Shown piece by piece: positions 1 to 12,170 of a stretch of 64,000 nt of DNA (the first letter of the stretch is position 1; every line of letters begins with the position of its first letter). Under the pieces are notes generated by a model. The model saw nothing but the letters and a program-made list of their open reading frames with translations, was not told where the DNA came from and did not search any database. The DNA lies in NCBI GenBank assembly GCA_013399875.1, contig VXAZ01001749.1:1211429-1275428 (forward strand), given 5' to 3'. This DNA is from Gymnorhina tibicen (taxonomy: Eukaryota; Chordata; Aves; Passeriformes; Artamidae). The position numbers were made by a program, and so were the translations under genes.

Positions 1-3000
1 CAATATGTAGATATAAACTTATATATTCTGCAATATAACTGAATTTTATTTTCTTAATCTTAGTTTTATGGTAAATATTAACACTTATTTAGGCTGAAAC
101 TGATAAAATTCATCATTATGGAGCATAAATACAGATATGATAAATGTGTAATGTACAAATAAAATCATAACAGCAGCTCTGTAACTTTATGAAGAATTAA
201 AATTTCACGTACAAGATAAATACCATGTGTTTCAACCAAACTTGTGAGAGAATACTACTATTCTTTCCAGTGTGCTATCTTCAATGGAAACTCTGTCAGG
301 TCTGTAACTAAATGAAAAATTACTTTGAAAATATATTAAGTAACAATATTAATCAAAAGGATCATTTCTTTTTAACTGCAAAACTTTTAAGGAAAGGATT
401 AGGAAAATATTTGCGGCACTACAGAATACATCAGTCTCAAGCAATACAGCAATTCTGACAGCAGATGACAGGGAGCTCCCAGCCAGACAAACTATGCAGC
501 AGAGCAGATGCTGTTCTCACATTGACTGACCCTGGATCCTGTCCCACCCCTGCAGCAGACCCAGAACAATTACACTGCAGCTCGGGGTGTTAGCAAGCCT
601 TGGAAGGGAGCATCTGGTTCAACTAATGTTTTCTCTGCTCATTAATAAAAGGAACAAGCTGCAGTAACTCACAGAACAGCACATGGCCTTGGCAACAAAT
701 AATGACCATTAACTCCATGTAGTGATGAAGTTGCCAGAAAATATCATATGTTTGGGATTTTATACATGGTCTATTCCCCACAATCAGAATGCTTTCTGGT
801 GGGAAAACTTAGATGTCTATGAAAAGAGCAATACAAAATAGTCCAGCAAAATTCAGTACATAACATTTAAAACAGTCTTCTTTTTTGTTTCTGTTTTGGT
901 GGCTTTTTTTAATGGAAAAAATTTTTAATAATCAATTCCATATGAAAAGTTGTTGTAAGGTGTTTATTCTAATTTATTACACGCACACATGTGCCCTTAG
1001 TAAGGGAGCCAAAGTGTCCACCACAAATTTCTATAAAATTACTTGGTCCCAATAACCCTCAGCTTGCTGTTCCCAGCTGGAATGACTGTTCCCTTTAATA
1101 ACCAATTCAATAAACTGATGAAAAATGCTTTGTATAATATAGTATTGCCATAGATCTGCTGTTTGTCATTACATATTGCATTCAATCAATTTACAAATGT
1201 TGCTGTGTTCCTTTTGTGCTAGTTCCTCTTATGGCATCCTGAACACAAATCTAAAGATCAATACCTTGTCTACTGAAAAAAAAATTGGACATAACTAATG
1301 AATAATTTTATTTATAATAAAAAGTCCTAGTCCCCAAATGGATTCTGATAATGTTGAAATTATTTTTTCATATTTAACACAAGATGAAAACAAGTACCCT
1401 ACACAACACCATGAGAAAGGCAGTGATAAAACCCAGTTCATATTTATTGAAGATGTGAGCAAAACCATGTAAAGCTCTGGTGCAGGGCTAAGAAAACATC
1501 AATAAGATGGTAGGTCATTCACAAGGTATTTGTTACCCTATTAAAGCACAAAAAGTCCATGTGAAAGAGCAGATGGAATTTGTTTCAAACAGCACCACAG
1601 ATCTGCCCTGTGGAACTATGGAAGCAGCAAGGGTCTGAATGAAGTAATTCAAGCAAGAAGCCAAGGAGAAGCTGAGCTCATGCTGTTTGCATGAGCTGAT
1701 TCAGTTCATCTTGTGCCTTTTGTGTGACAGAAACAATGCATTTGCTGACTATAGACACATCCCTGCACTGCTCCAGCTATTGGATAGCTGCCTCCTCCAA
1801 AACAACCACAGAGCTGTTCAAAGGAGATGCAAGCAACTGCTTTTCACAATCACTCTCTGCAGAGCAGCAATCTGACAGAACTGAGAGGAAACAAGGACTA
1901 CTGTAAAAAAGGGAATGGGTACCTGTATAAGGGTATCCCAGCAAGCTTCCAGAATACCCAGCTCACCTCCTCCCCACTCCCAATGCTTACAGCCCAGATG
2001 TGCACTGAATACAGTATTCGTGTTCTCACCCAGTCTTCGCTCTGCAACAATGCACATGCATTACCAGAACAAAATCATACAATTTCTGTACAAAACAGAA
2101 AGTCATCATAAAAGGACACCCCAAAAACCAGTATCTCATTAATCAAGACTGTCCCCAATACCACATGCCTTCTTGCTCTGATATCAGACAAGTACAAGGC
2201 AAGAGCAGAGCAGGTACAGACCCCTTATTATTAGAGATGTTAAGTGACAATGTCTTCAGACAGCCTGTGGTCAGACACCTCTGAGTCTCAAGCATTCGCC
2301 TGCTAGATGACAGCAAAGGGATTGGATCTCCTGAGGGGAACAGGCACTAATCCTGCACCCTGACCACCTGCAGCTCTCTGTTTCATTGTGCCAGAAGAGG
2401 CCAATGTTTCCTACTGTCACACGTGCACATCGTAGCTCTAAACTAAATTAAACTAAACTAAATTAAACTAAATTAAACTAAAATCTAAACTAAATTAAAC
2501 TAAAGATTCCAGTTTAATGTCAGATATCCCTTACTCAATAATTAAGAACCCAGCACTTTCCTATCCAAGCACCTGCAGTAATCACTGCAAAGAGATCCCA
2601 ATACAAACAGGTTCCTGAGTGCATGAACTCTGTGCACCCATTAGGGAGAAGTCTAATGCTGGGAAAAATGAGGCAGCTCTGTCCAGGAACAGGAGAACTC
2701 TTTCCTTACCATAAATACTATATTCTTACTGTACCTAATTTTAGTTACTATTAGCACAATTTGCCTTTCAAATGTCAAGCTAAATTCAAAGGACTGGCAG
2801 CTAGAAATAAACAAAACAAAACTTTGCAATCTGTTAATTGAACAAGCCTGAGTATAGTTTTCCAGAGTATAGTTTTATTTTAAAACTATTACTGTAAATT
2901 CATAATACCCAACCCCATGTTCTGTTTCAAGATGGAATTTCAATCTTACTAGTTAATTAAAGCCACCACCTGGAGTGAGATGGCTTTCAAACTGATTTCC

Positions 3001-4953
3001 TTTGTCACTCTAATTCACATATATTAATATTTTATTTTCTACTGAAAAAAGTCACACATGTGCCAAAGACAAGGCAGATAAAATTATTGCAATAAAACAA
3101 AGAAAATACACTTGTTACTGCCAGGTCTCAGGATGAATGCTGCATTTTACAGACGCTTTAAAGGCTTACAACTGCAAATTGCTCTATTTTACATACTGTA
3201 TTCTAGCCTTTACATCAAGATCTCTCCTAATTACTTCTTATTGTAATGAGAAGGGAAAAGGGCTGGGTTTTTATTACCTGAACATTTATTCAATGGAGAA
3301 ACAAAGACTACATTATATATTACAACACAAGCTATTAAAACAATGTGACACTATAAAATGAGCTGCAATACTCATTATGGTATAACAAAACTAAACCCTG
3401 AGCAAATAAATGTATCTGCCAAAAGTCAGCAATAACTACACAACAAGAGTTTAGAATCTTTAATTATTTAAGAAGGAAAGAAGCTTGTAATAATTTTTAT
3501 AGGCTCCTTTACTTGTCATTACTAGCTGCTCACAAATCTTTAAAACAAGAATGCTATCAGAAATACTCTGTTTTTAACAACAGATGCAATTGTTCACTTA
3601 ACTGATTAATTCAAAAAAATAGTCAAATATCGTTTTTAAAACCTGCACACACAGAACAGATAACAGTTTATTTACTCTCTGATCCAGACAATACAGCAAC
3701 TGCTCAGGTACTTAGAGGCCCTGCGTCGCACAGTGACTGATGTCTTTATATAGCTCTGAAAATGGTTTTTGTTATGACAAATCTGCAAATCACCTTGAAT
3801 TTACATCAGGTATTTCAGAAACTCGAAGATCAGAAAAATTGTTAATTTTATTCATTAAAAGATACTGGTGAGACAGTAACACTTTTAAAGTTTCTATGAA
3901 GTCTATGCATCTTTGCCATGATCTGACTTCTGATACACACAAACACCATTCAAAACAGGTGGAGAGAAAAATTCAGTATTGAACAATTGTAATCTACAGA
4001 AGCGATGGGAGGAAAGAAAGGTTCCGTATTTCAGAAGAAATATATTTTTGGGTTTAAAAAAGATACATTAGAGTTTACTTGATTTTAAATTATGAAAGAA
4101 ACAACATAAAACTACAAAACCAACAAGAAAACTTTCAATAAACTCCAGACTACTTCTTTTTTTTCCCAAACAAAGTCATAGCCTGACTCAGCTCCTACTA
4201 AAATTTTACCGTGAAACTCTATGGAAAAAGTGATCAGTCTTGGTTATTTCTGAAAAATCACACATTCAGCCACTGAAATCAGCATAAGTTACAGAGCAGC
4301 AGAATTTTGATTGCAATAACACACTACACTACAAAACACATTAAATAGGTATATTGAGCATCTTGTATAATCAAGTTACAATACAGTTGCTAACTCAAGA
4401 ATTTTACTTACAACATGGGGCTTCATATTTTCATCATAAAATGTGTGCACTATACAGATACTTTATTTAATCCATTCCCACCTAAATTAGTAAAAGCAAT
4501 CTGTCCCACAAAAAAAAAATTCTTCAAAGTCTCATACAGGATTCTACTGGTATTTGACAAATGGTGTATATTTAGCCAGGAAAAGTCGAAAATCCTCCAT
4601 GAAGAAGTTACCACATCTAAAAATAAGTGACATTATTAAAAGGGAAGCAGGATATGCTATTTAGCATAATATGGAAATAAAACAGTACCACCTCCGATAG
4701 ACTTTAAAATGCTTTTAGTAGCACCTGTTTGTTTATACATCTTCTGTGGTGAAAAGGTCAATAGAAATTCACCTCGAAGGTCACAGTTGCTAAGCAACTG
4801 TTTTCGGCAGTTCTGCAACACTGATCAAGCATCTTCTGATCAGCATCACTGCCTGGTTTCAGAATAAACCCGTGTCGCATCCTACCTGGCCTTCCAAGCG
4901 CCCCGAGCATCTCCTGCTTTTCCCAAGAGCACAGACACCTATGGAAAGGATAC
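1..4953 (-). other. FHIT: FHIT intron after the first coding exon (5' part)
   Basis: This is the intron that begins at donor GTATCC (4953-4948) and runs off the left edge. It is AT-rich and has no recognisable exon, RNA gene or dispersed repeat apart from the short tandem array at 2437-2504. Open frames here are short (at most about 95 codons), overlap on both strands and resemble no protein I know. The intron assignment follows from the exon at 4954-5075. Confidence 0.85.
2437..2504. repeat. AAACT/AAATT minisatellite
   Basis: A short array alternates TAAACTAAAT and TAAACTAAAC units with one AATC interruption near 2483. The unit is about 5 to 10 bases and the array about 68 bases. It lies in FHIT intron sequence. 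It is simple sequence rather than a mobile element. Confidence 0.8.
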
Positions 4954-5075
4954 GTCCTGGCACCACTGGCCTGCGGTTCACCAGAGCAAAGGACAGCTCT
5001 GTCCTCAGGAACACCACGGAGGGCTTGATGAGGTGCTGCCCAAATCTCAGCATGATCAATGTTGATCTTCAGGGT
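4954..5075 (-). CDS. FHIT: FHIT first coding exon (human exon 5 equivalent), with 22 nt of 5'UTR
   Basis: FHIT is a histidine-triad hydrolase that cleaves diadenosine triphosphate to AMP and ADP and acts as a tumour suppressor. This exon holds only the N-terminus; the HxHxHxx catalytic motif lies in later exons outside the window. On the minus strand a TCTTAAC branch-site-like motif and pyrimidine tract end in TTTCAG, and the exon starts at 5075. An in-frame TGA at 5071-5069 precedes the ATG at 5053-5051, which has A at -3. The 33 codons read [16 protein letters not shown] and then continue through [16 protein letters not shown]. Compared with recalled human FHIT there are two Lys-to-Arg changes and one residue fewer after Met1. 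The Asn corresponding to human Asn27, in the substrate pocket, is kept. The exon ends in a single C followed by donor GTATCC, so the next His codon is split as in mammals. Correct splice borders argue against a processed pseudogene. Confidence 0.96.
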
Positions 5076-7573
5076 CTGAAAGAGACAATCGTTAAGATAA
5101 TTAAGGGACTGACTCTGCCTTTCCAAACAACAGGAATAAAACAATCAAATTGCCTAGGCAGCTTCTAACAGAAAGTGCCTCCTGGGCTCATCAAGGCATT
5201 GGGTGTCTTGAAATGGTTGTTACATCTTTCCTAAAATGATCACTTCTTTGAAGGAGTGGTGGAAAAGGCTTCTTTCCAAACCAAAAATTTTACATATAAT
5301 TTTTTTAAACCCTTCTCTCATTATCTTGGCAAGGCTACAAAATTCTAGAGAATGTAATTTCTCCCTCCCATTTTCATTTGTCCTGCACTGTAAACATTTG
5401 GGCCATATGTTCTTCGAAAAGCACAAATAGGATTTCACATTCTTTCTGCCACAATGCAAATCATGCACACAGGACTTATGAAATAAACCATATTTTCTTA
5501 ATCTCTCCATTAAATACCTCAACTGAAGAAATACTGGCAAATTGGTGAAAGTTTCTTTAGCCATTTTCCATCCACACTTTCTAGCTTGAGCAACTGGGAT
5601 GTGAACACGATCAATGTTACATTTTCTCTTATAGAAAGTCAAAGAATTCCACTTTCATTCACTAAAATTTTCTCTTGTCGTGATGAGAATGAAAATCCCT
5701 CTTAAATAGCTACAGCACAATTCTAAATGTGTCTATTTTAGGTCTTTAAGCCCTAGAGTATTTAAAGTATTTAATTCAATTCGAAATATCCAAGGTACTG
5801 CAGGGTAAAATATGAAGAAATGACAAATTTCATGTGACAATACTTCAGACACATCGAAAGCATTATACTCACATTACCCAGCTTGAACCAAGTGACTAAC
5901 AAAGAAATTCAGGTTTATATGTTGCCCGATATGGGGAAATCTACTGCTACAGTCATGGAAGATCTTTTGTAACAGTTCTTTTCTTGCAAGCTTACTGTGT
6001 TCAGTAAGACCTAAACTTGGTTCCTAGTCTAAGAGATTTATTCTAATTTAACCTCCCACTTGTACCTGCTCCCATTAAAAAAAGTACATATAACAACCCC
6101 CTCTAAGTGCACGCACTTTGGAAATGTCTTTGAGAAATACTTGTTCGTCTAAAGGAACTTCTGGAACTTTGTAGTGATCTGATTCCACGGAAGAATTTAA
6201 TTAAATTAAGGATAGCAGATGCATCTAGTCAGGATTTACACCAGAAAAACGTGTATAAATCTTAGTTTTAAGATACAGTAACAAATCAGATTACTACATT
6301 TCCATGTAATAAACATTTTCTAAGCAGGCACCATGTCTTGTTTTATTTTTGAAAATCACAGATGAAAGAAAATGCTTGAGCAGACCATGGAAGAGTGGAG
6401 ATTTTAACTATGCCTGTTTCAAAGATTTGAAAAGGTTCTACGTTTTTTTCCACATAAAGTCAACAGATGATTAAGTGTCTGAGATGTGCCCCTTAGCATA
6501 CATTAAACTTGAAACTTGACAACACACAAAAATCAAGTCTCTTTAGCTACTAGAAGAATTGCTTAGCAGAGAAAACACCTGCTACCTTGTGCTGATGCTT
6601 GAAAAAAATAACTATTAGGTACTGCAATCAATCTTCCTCATTTCTCTTAAGCAGTCCATCAGCAACCCCCTGAGAGGCAGGGGGGTTCATTCTGATTAAG
6701 ACATGCAAGAATGTTTTTACACAATTCAGTAAAGAGATATGGTTCTCTTTGCAATGAAGGAAATGTTTCCGGTAAAGGAGAGAAACACATTCCATAGCCA
6801 GGACTACCCTCCAGTGATGAAACTGTAAGCTGGTGTCTCCAGAACCTGGAAAATCAAATGTAACACCTGCCCTTGCATCTGGCAATGCTATGGACAGAAA
6901 TCAAAGTACTAGTGATAATTTCTTGTTCTGTCTTCCACAACACCGATAAATAAAGGTACTGTCCTAAGGCATGGGACACACTTAAGCACAGAAATAAGGC
7001 TTCAAAATCACAGATGCTGAATGTAAAATCTGATCATTTGAAATTTGACTTAAGGAGGGAGAGAACCTGAGATTTGATAATCAACTCGAGAAGTCCTCTG
7101 GCTGATTGCTGCCATAAGCAAAAAACAGCAAAGAGCAGCAAAATAAGATTGGTGGCATTAGGTTGCTTATACTGTGTATTCATCATGCACCTACCACATG
7201 TGTCTTTACTTACTTCACTACCTGTCTGTTTAAAAAGGCCTAGAAAAATCAGTAAAGTAAAAGCACTAATCTCTCACCTCTCCATGCAATACTTTGAAGA
7301 ATCACATTATTGCCCCAATGGATTGATCCAGAATTATTAGAACATTATAAAATCTCATATATAGAATTAAAGCATGTATTAAAACCCTTTCTATTTGATT
7401 GCTATGCAAAAATGTATCTGAGTAATTCTCATGGGTTAGCACAGCTTGGAGTTTTAGTAAAGAAAAGAAAAAATTCCACCAGCCACAGAAGTGATGTTTT
7501 TGCAAGGGGCTGTTCTAACTTCCGGCAGACCTGATAGAACTAATCAATTGGCTAATTTGAATATTGACAACTC
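5076..7573 (-). other. FHIT: FHIT intron immediately upstream of the first coding exon
   Basis: This is the 3' end of the long intron preceding the coding exon. The last 25 bases (5100-5076) hold the branch-site-like TCTTAAC, the polypyrimidine run and the CAG acceptor. The rest is AT-rich with no repeat or gene I recognise. The minus-strand frame at 5220-5642 (140 codons) has no protein-like features and is within the length expected by chance. Confidence 0.8.
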
Positions 7574-7685
7574 TGTTAAGCCACTTAAGAAGCTGGCCAT
7601 GCCTCTGTAAGAAACACATTTAAACGAACACGCCCGGGAATCGCTCCCTTGCTTCCGGCCCTTGCACAGGTAATGGGGCCTGCCC

Positions 7686-7731
7686 GCCCGGCCCAGCGGG
7701 CCGGGCCACGGCCCGCGGCTGTGTGCGGGCC
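7686..7731. other. Two back-to-back GC hairpins in the LTR
   Basis: The first hairpin at 7686-7706 is a perfect 9-bp stem (GCCCGGCCC with its complement) around the loop AGC. Three bases later, at 7710-7731, a 7-bp stem (GGCCCGC with GCGGGCC) encloses an 8-base loop. Both lie in the CpG-rich core of the solo LTR and would be stable in RNA or single-stranded DNA. Confidence 0.75.
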
Positions 7732-8544
7732 GGCCCCCGCCCCCCCCCCAGCGCGGCTTAGCAAGGTCCTGGCCGCTCAGCTCAACATCTCAGCCGTTCC
7801 TGCTCCCTTAGAGCAGCCCCGCGGCTCCGTGCGGGCTGGGATGCCCCCCGCCCTTCCCCGGTGCGGCCGCCGAACTGAAACTTTACACCGAGGCCAGCCC
7901 CAGCTGCTGCCCGGTAGTGATCATGTGACCAACAGAGACAGACAAGTTCAGCTGCAAAGCCCGGGTAAGATCAACCCTTTCTGCGCTGTAAGTTCCCCAG
8001 AAGAGATGAAGCCGGCAGACATCAATCCTCTCCCAGGTCAGAGGAAAGGGAAAGGCAAAGGNCTTGAACAGAGAAAGTGATGAAGTGAAGACCCTTGCTC
8101 CCAGGGAAGAAGAAGACCTCTGTTCCCAGAGATGAAGATGATCCCAGAGATAGATGAAGAGAACCTTTGCTCTTGAACAGCTCATCCTTAAAATAGTACC
8201 CCATTAGCTAAGACTGAACTCTCGAAAACAGTTGTGGGGAAAGCTGTAAGTCGAGGGAAGGGACTCACACATGGCAAGCAGAGAACCATCCCAGTCGGCT
8301 GTTTTGCTGTGGCATTGGAAGCCACAAGAAGACTGTTTCTTGTGGAGAAGCCCCATAGCATGGGCATAAGAGACTCCTCTCCCTAAGTGAACTGATGAAA
8401 GACTATTACAGAGGTGGTAAACTGAGTGAAATAATCCCAAGTTTGTGTCTTTATGTTGTAAGTGGGAGGAGAGAGGAAGATGGGGAGAAGTGTTCTGAAG
8501 GTTTATTCTGACCCTTATTATTCCTTTTTTCTTTTAGTTCTGTT

Positions 8545-8550
8545 AATAAA
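8545..8550 (+). terminator. AATAAA polyadenylation signal of the LTR
   Basis: AATAAA lies about 140 bases before the LTR end. It fixes the element's orientation as plus, opposite to FHIT transcription, so it should not truncate FHIT pre-mRNA. Confidence 0.6.
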
Positions 8551-8685
8551 CTTATTTATATTCTTTAAAGTTTGGAGCCTGCTTTGCATTCCTCCTAATT
8601 CTTATCTCACAGAAGGTAAAAGATGCAAACAAAACCAATACACTTAATTGGTGTTTCTGCCTGGTTTTGAACTGAACCTGCTACA

Positions 8686-11600
8686 ACAATGTATTTCTAA
8701 CTCTTGATTCAGACTAAATAAACGTTTCAAACTAATGTGTCAGTTGTACTGGTTGCGCTATGTAACACTGCAGACTTCCCAGTGCTACTCTCTCCAATTC
8801 TGCAAAGGGATTATGGGAGACTTTTTCTTGAACAATTATTCATGATCTATTATATATTGCTTCAGCTGCCTTCTGCCCTAGTGTTCTTCTGTGTTTTTCT
8901 GCAAAGTACCATCATCTGTGCTCAAACCAACACAAATGCTAAAAAATGCATTAAGGAAAAAAGTAATGGGTACAAGTGAAATATCCACGACTGTGCAGTA
9001 ACACACTACAGCAAGGCTGGAATATTCCAGAGTGCAGCCAGGCAGGAAACTGCTACTGGCAGAGCGAGTTTTTAGTTATCTCAACTCTACCTGCTTATTG
9101 CTTGGATGGTCTGTAAATCATCAGGAATCAACAGAGAACAGATGTGTGCACACAGGTCACGAGATGCAAACTGTGTGTGCACAAGGCTTCCCAATTCCCA
9201 GACTGGAATGACCATGCTAAGTCTGTTCCTCCAGGGATTTCCATTTTTCACATAAAGAGGAGGTCAGTGCCAGATAAACTAGAAACTATACATAATTGGT
9301 TAAAGATGTTTCCTCTTTAATAATGGTAGCCTTTCTAATACCCAGTAATAAGGAGGACAATTACACAGTAATGTTAGAAAATGAAAGAAATCCATTTCTG
9401 ATTAAATTTCAGCCCAGTTTAACACAGTTTCTATTCTGACTATTCAGATGAAAAGTGTATTTACTCTTCCTCATATTGCAGATATACATTACCTTGCCTA
9501 TTTCATCTGCCTCATTTTCCTAATTAAATTCCCTTCAAGCCGTGTTACTGCAGTTGTAGGTGGGAATACAGTATTAAAGGCTAACAGCAAGTAGACTATT
9601 TTACAGCCACAGCAGACCTCAAATTTGTATACAAGGAAAAAAAAAAAGACACTGGCAATCTACATTACACCCTGAAAAATAAGAATACTAAAATTAAGAA
9701 AAATCTTGAGATACACTGAAATATTTTCAGATATTTTTATAATTTCATAAAATATCTGTAGGCACATGGCATTTCCCCAGTCTATATAAATACTACTCAT
9801 ATATTAAATGTATATTTGAGAGGAAATATAAACACATGTCTCAATTTTCCAGATTTACTCAGTTTTGGGTTAGGAGCTTTGGTTTGTGCTTCAGTTTTTA
9901 AACAGCATAAGCTGTAGAATCATTTGTGTCAAATACACAGCAAAAATTCTGAACAGAAGGTAAGTTCTCTTCTGAACAGAAGATAAGTTCACCTAAAAGG
10001 AGGTCCATAGGATATCAAGATGGGTGTCTGCTTATTACATGTCATCTCTAGAATCAGAGACCTGGAAAACTGTTGGAAGTTTGCAGATTACAAGGAGTGA
10101 TGGCAGCAGTTCTTCAGGGTTCTCTTCCTGCCGCCACAGACCTCCCCACTGGATGCTTAATTGGGATGGCATTGATACTTCAAAATGCCTCTTTATTATA
10201 CAATTATTCCTCCTTAGAACAAGGTGTTGTGATCAGCACCTGCTAGGAACCAAGCTCAAGGCTTTTGCTGAGAATCCCCTGAGCACTGTTCTAGGAAAGC
10301 TGCACATCTGGTTGTAATGGGAGAAGACGAGATAATACAAAATGGGCGCTAACTTCAAATGTGTGTCTTAAAGGAAACCAATTACAATACCATTATCTCT
10401 CTGTGCTAATAGGAAGGACTGTTTTAGAAACAATCCCAGGAGTATTCTTGAATTTTAAAGTTTATTTTACCATATTAACATCACCTGTTCATGCATATTG
10501 ACAGTCCTGATTCCAATACTCAATTTCACTGTAAAAACACTGCAAATTTATGTGGCAAGACAAAAACTTCTTCCTTTTAGAATTTTTTTTAAGGTCTTAC
10601 AAAATTACTAGGGTTTTTTCTCGTTCACCAAGATAAGAAAACGTGTGTTACACACTGTAGTTAAGGGAACAAAGTACATATATCCTTAAATTCATATTTA
10701 GCATTGTTCCCTCTCAAAGGTTTGGTTATGGGGAGAGTGAATTCTGCACCATGATCAAGAAGTAATGTATAATGAAGACCTGCCCTGCAGGCTACCCTCC
10801 CTCTTTTCATGCTTTGGAATTTTTTTGCGTATTCCCTCTTCTCACTGCCACTTTGTAAGGATAAAATCCATGCAAGTCAGACTATTACTTACTTAACTCA
10901 AGCACCTAGCAATGAACATCCTTGTTTCTAGCAGCCAGGATTTGACATTTTCATCAAGGAATATCTAAAAACACTAATAAAAAATTATTTTATTATAAAA
11001 TCACTTAGTTTTTCTACTAGCCCTATGTCCCTAGAACAGCTTTATCTGTCAGCACCCTTCACTCCCACCCTTGCACAAGATTTAACTATATATTTTGTGT
11101 TCTTCCAGTTCCAGAAAATGGCCTCTAATTAAAAACCCCTCTCCCTCTCAGTGAGCCAAAACATTACATGCTATGCTATTTCTGTTCTGAAAAAGCCAAG
11201 AAAAATTACAAAGCTAGAAAAGGTGCTCCTGTATCTTTGACAGCCATATCCTAGATTCTCTCCATGGGGATGGTATTTAATGCTCTACACAAGGTTGAAG
11301 GGAAAAGCTCGTGTGGATTACTTTCCATTTTCACCACCCACAGAAGCTACTGAACAGCAAGCCCATTAAATGTGATGCATGTAACCAGTCCTGTGGTGTT
11401 GACAAGGACCGATTCCTCCCATCATAGACAGATTATGATGGACTTGAATTCACTACAAGTGGCTTCCTCTGCTTAATCTAGCAGGGAAGAAAACATCAAA
11501 ATTATTACTGTTTAAATATACAGCCATTTTCTTAGCATAGTCAATCAAGCTAAATTATCTATACTTACAATGAAAATAGACCTTGGCCTGTTGCATAGTA

Positions 11601-12010
11601 CCTAAGCACCTTCATGTGTGTGATGCCAGAGCCATCCATCTGCAATCCCACAGCCTTTGCCTTGCAGCTCCGTTCCCTTTCACCTGAGCTGCAGGAGCAT
11701 CTCCCAGCCCCTCTGGGACAGGCTTTTCCATTCTGCTTCACAGTCTCACCCCTGGAAATCCCGGTCTTGTTATAGCTGGTGTTCCTAGGTGACTGTGAGT
11801 CACATGACTGTGAGTGCCATGAGAACTGCACCTTCCTCTGCCTGGCTGTGGCTTTTGGGTTGCACCAGTGGGCCCAAGAAGGAGACTGCACAAAGCTCCC
11901 TGAGCAAGCAGCATCACCCCTGAGCACAGCAGAAGGTATCATTGACAGCATGATGAGCAGTGACCTGAGGGAGCTCTGAGGTCCTGATGAAAACCAGATA
12001 GTTCCCACTT
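8686..12010 (-). other. FHIT: FHIT intron sequence without recognised genes
   Basis: AT-rich intronic DNA containing one 21-base direct duplication at 9947-9990. Open frames at 10024-10317 and 11565-12008 are not supported by any motif. The GC content rises modestly at 11630-11990, but I recognise no element in that stretch. Confidence 0.7.
9947..9990 (+). repeat. Short tandem duplication (21-base copies)
   Basis: Copies at 9947-9967 and 9970-9990 share the core TTCTGAACAGAAG and TAAGTTC. They differ by one base and are separated by two. This is a small local duplication. Confidence 0.85.
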
Positions 12011-12170
12011 TGTACTGGGTCTGACTGGGATGGACTTTTGTTCACAGGAGCAGTATGGTTCTGTGGTTTGGCTTTGCAATTAAACCAGTGCTGACAAGAC
12101 ACCAATATTTTGGCTATTGCTGAACAAGGTTTTCTCTTTTTCTCCATTCTGCCCATCACCAATGAGCTGA
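12011..12170 (+). mobile_element. Diverged LTR 5' fragment (avian ERV)
   Basis: The segment begins TGTACTGGGTCTG. It runs through a run of short words (CAGTATGGTTCTGTG, AAACCAGTGCTGA, ACACCAATATTTTGG, TATTGCTGA) that I recognise in order from a common bird LTR family. It is diverged and truncated, the 3' end is not clear, and no internal retroviral sequence follows. The assignment rests on memory of the family, not an alignment. Confidence 0.6.

Larger units (their letters stand above)
7574..8685 (+). mobile_element. Solo LTR of an avian ERVL-like endogenous retrovirus
   Basis: The element starts TGTTAAGCC and ends CTACA, about 1.1 kb long. It has a GC- and CpG-rich block at about 7625-7910 that stands out from the AT-rich surroundings. 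Degenerate purine-rich short repeats (GAAGAAG and GATGAAGA type) follow at 8085-8175, with an AATAAA polyadenylation signal at 8545-8550. The 3' end resembles passerine ERVL-type LTRs I have seen. No gag, pol or env sequence is attached, so it is a solo LTR. It is antisense to FHIT and 2.5 kb from its coding exon. I did not find a clean target duplication, so the exact ends are approximate; an alternative 3' end lies near 8642. One unresolved base is at 8062. Confidence 0.82.

Noticed and set aside
4758..5144. 128-codon minus-strand frame overlapping the FHIT exon
   Set aside because: It is in a different frame from the FHIT coding sequence and runs through the exon's splice sites into both introns.
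7649..8080. 143-codon plus-strand open frame
   Set aside because: It lies wholly in the solo LTR. Its first part is stop-poor only because that block is GC-rich, and its composition (Pro/Ala/Arg) follows from base composition. It shows no retroviral domain.
11565..12008. 147-codon minus-strand frame
   Set aside because: The region is moderately GC-rich and ends at an LTR fragment. No motif was seen, other frames are open on the opposite strand, and the length is within chance.
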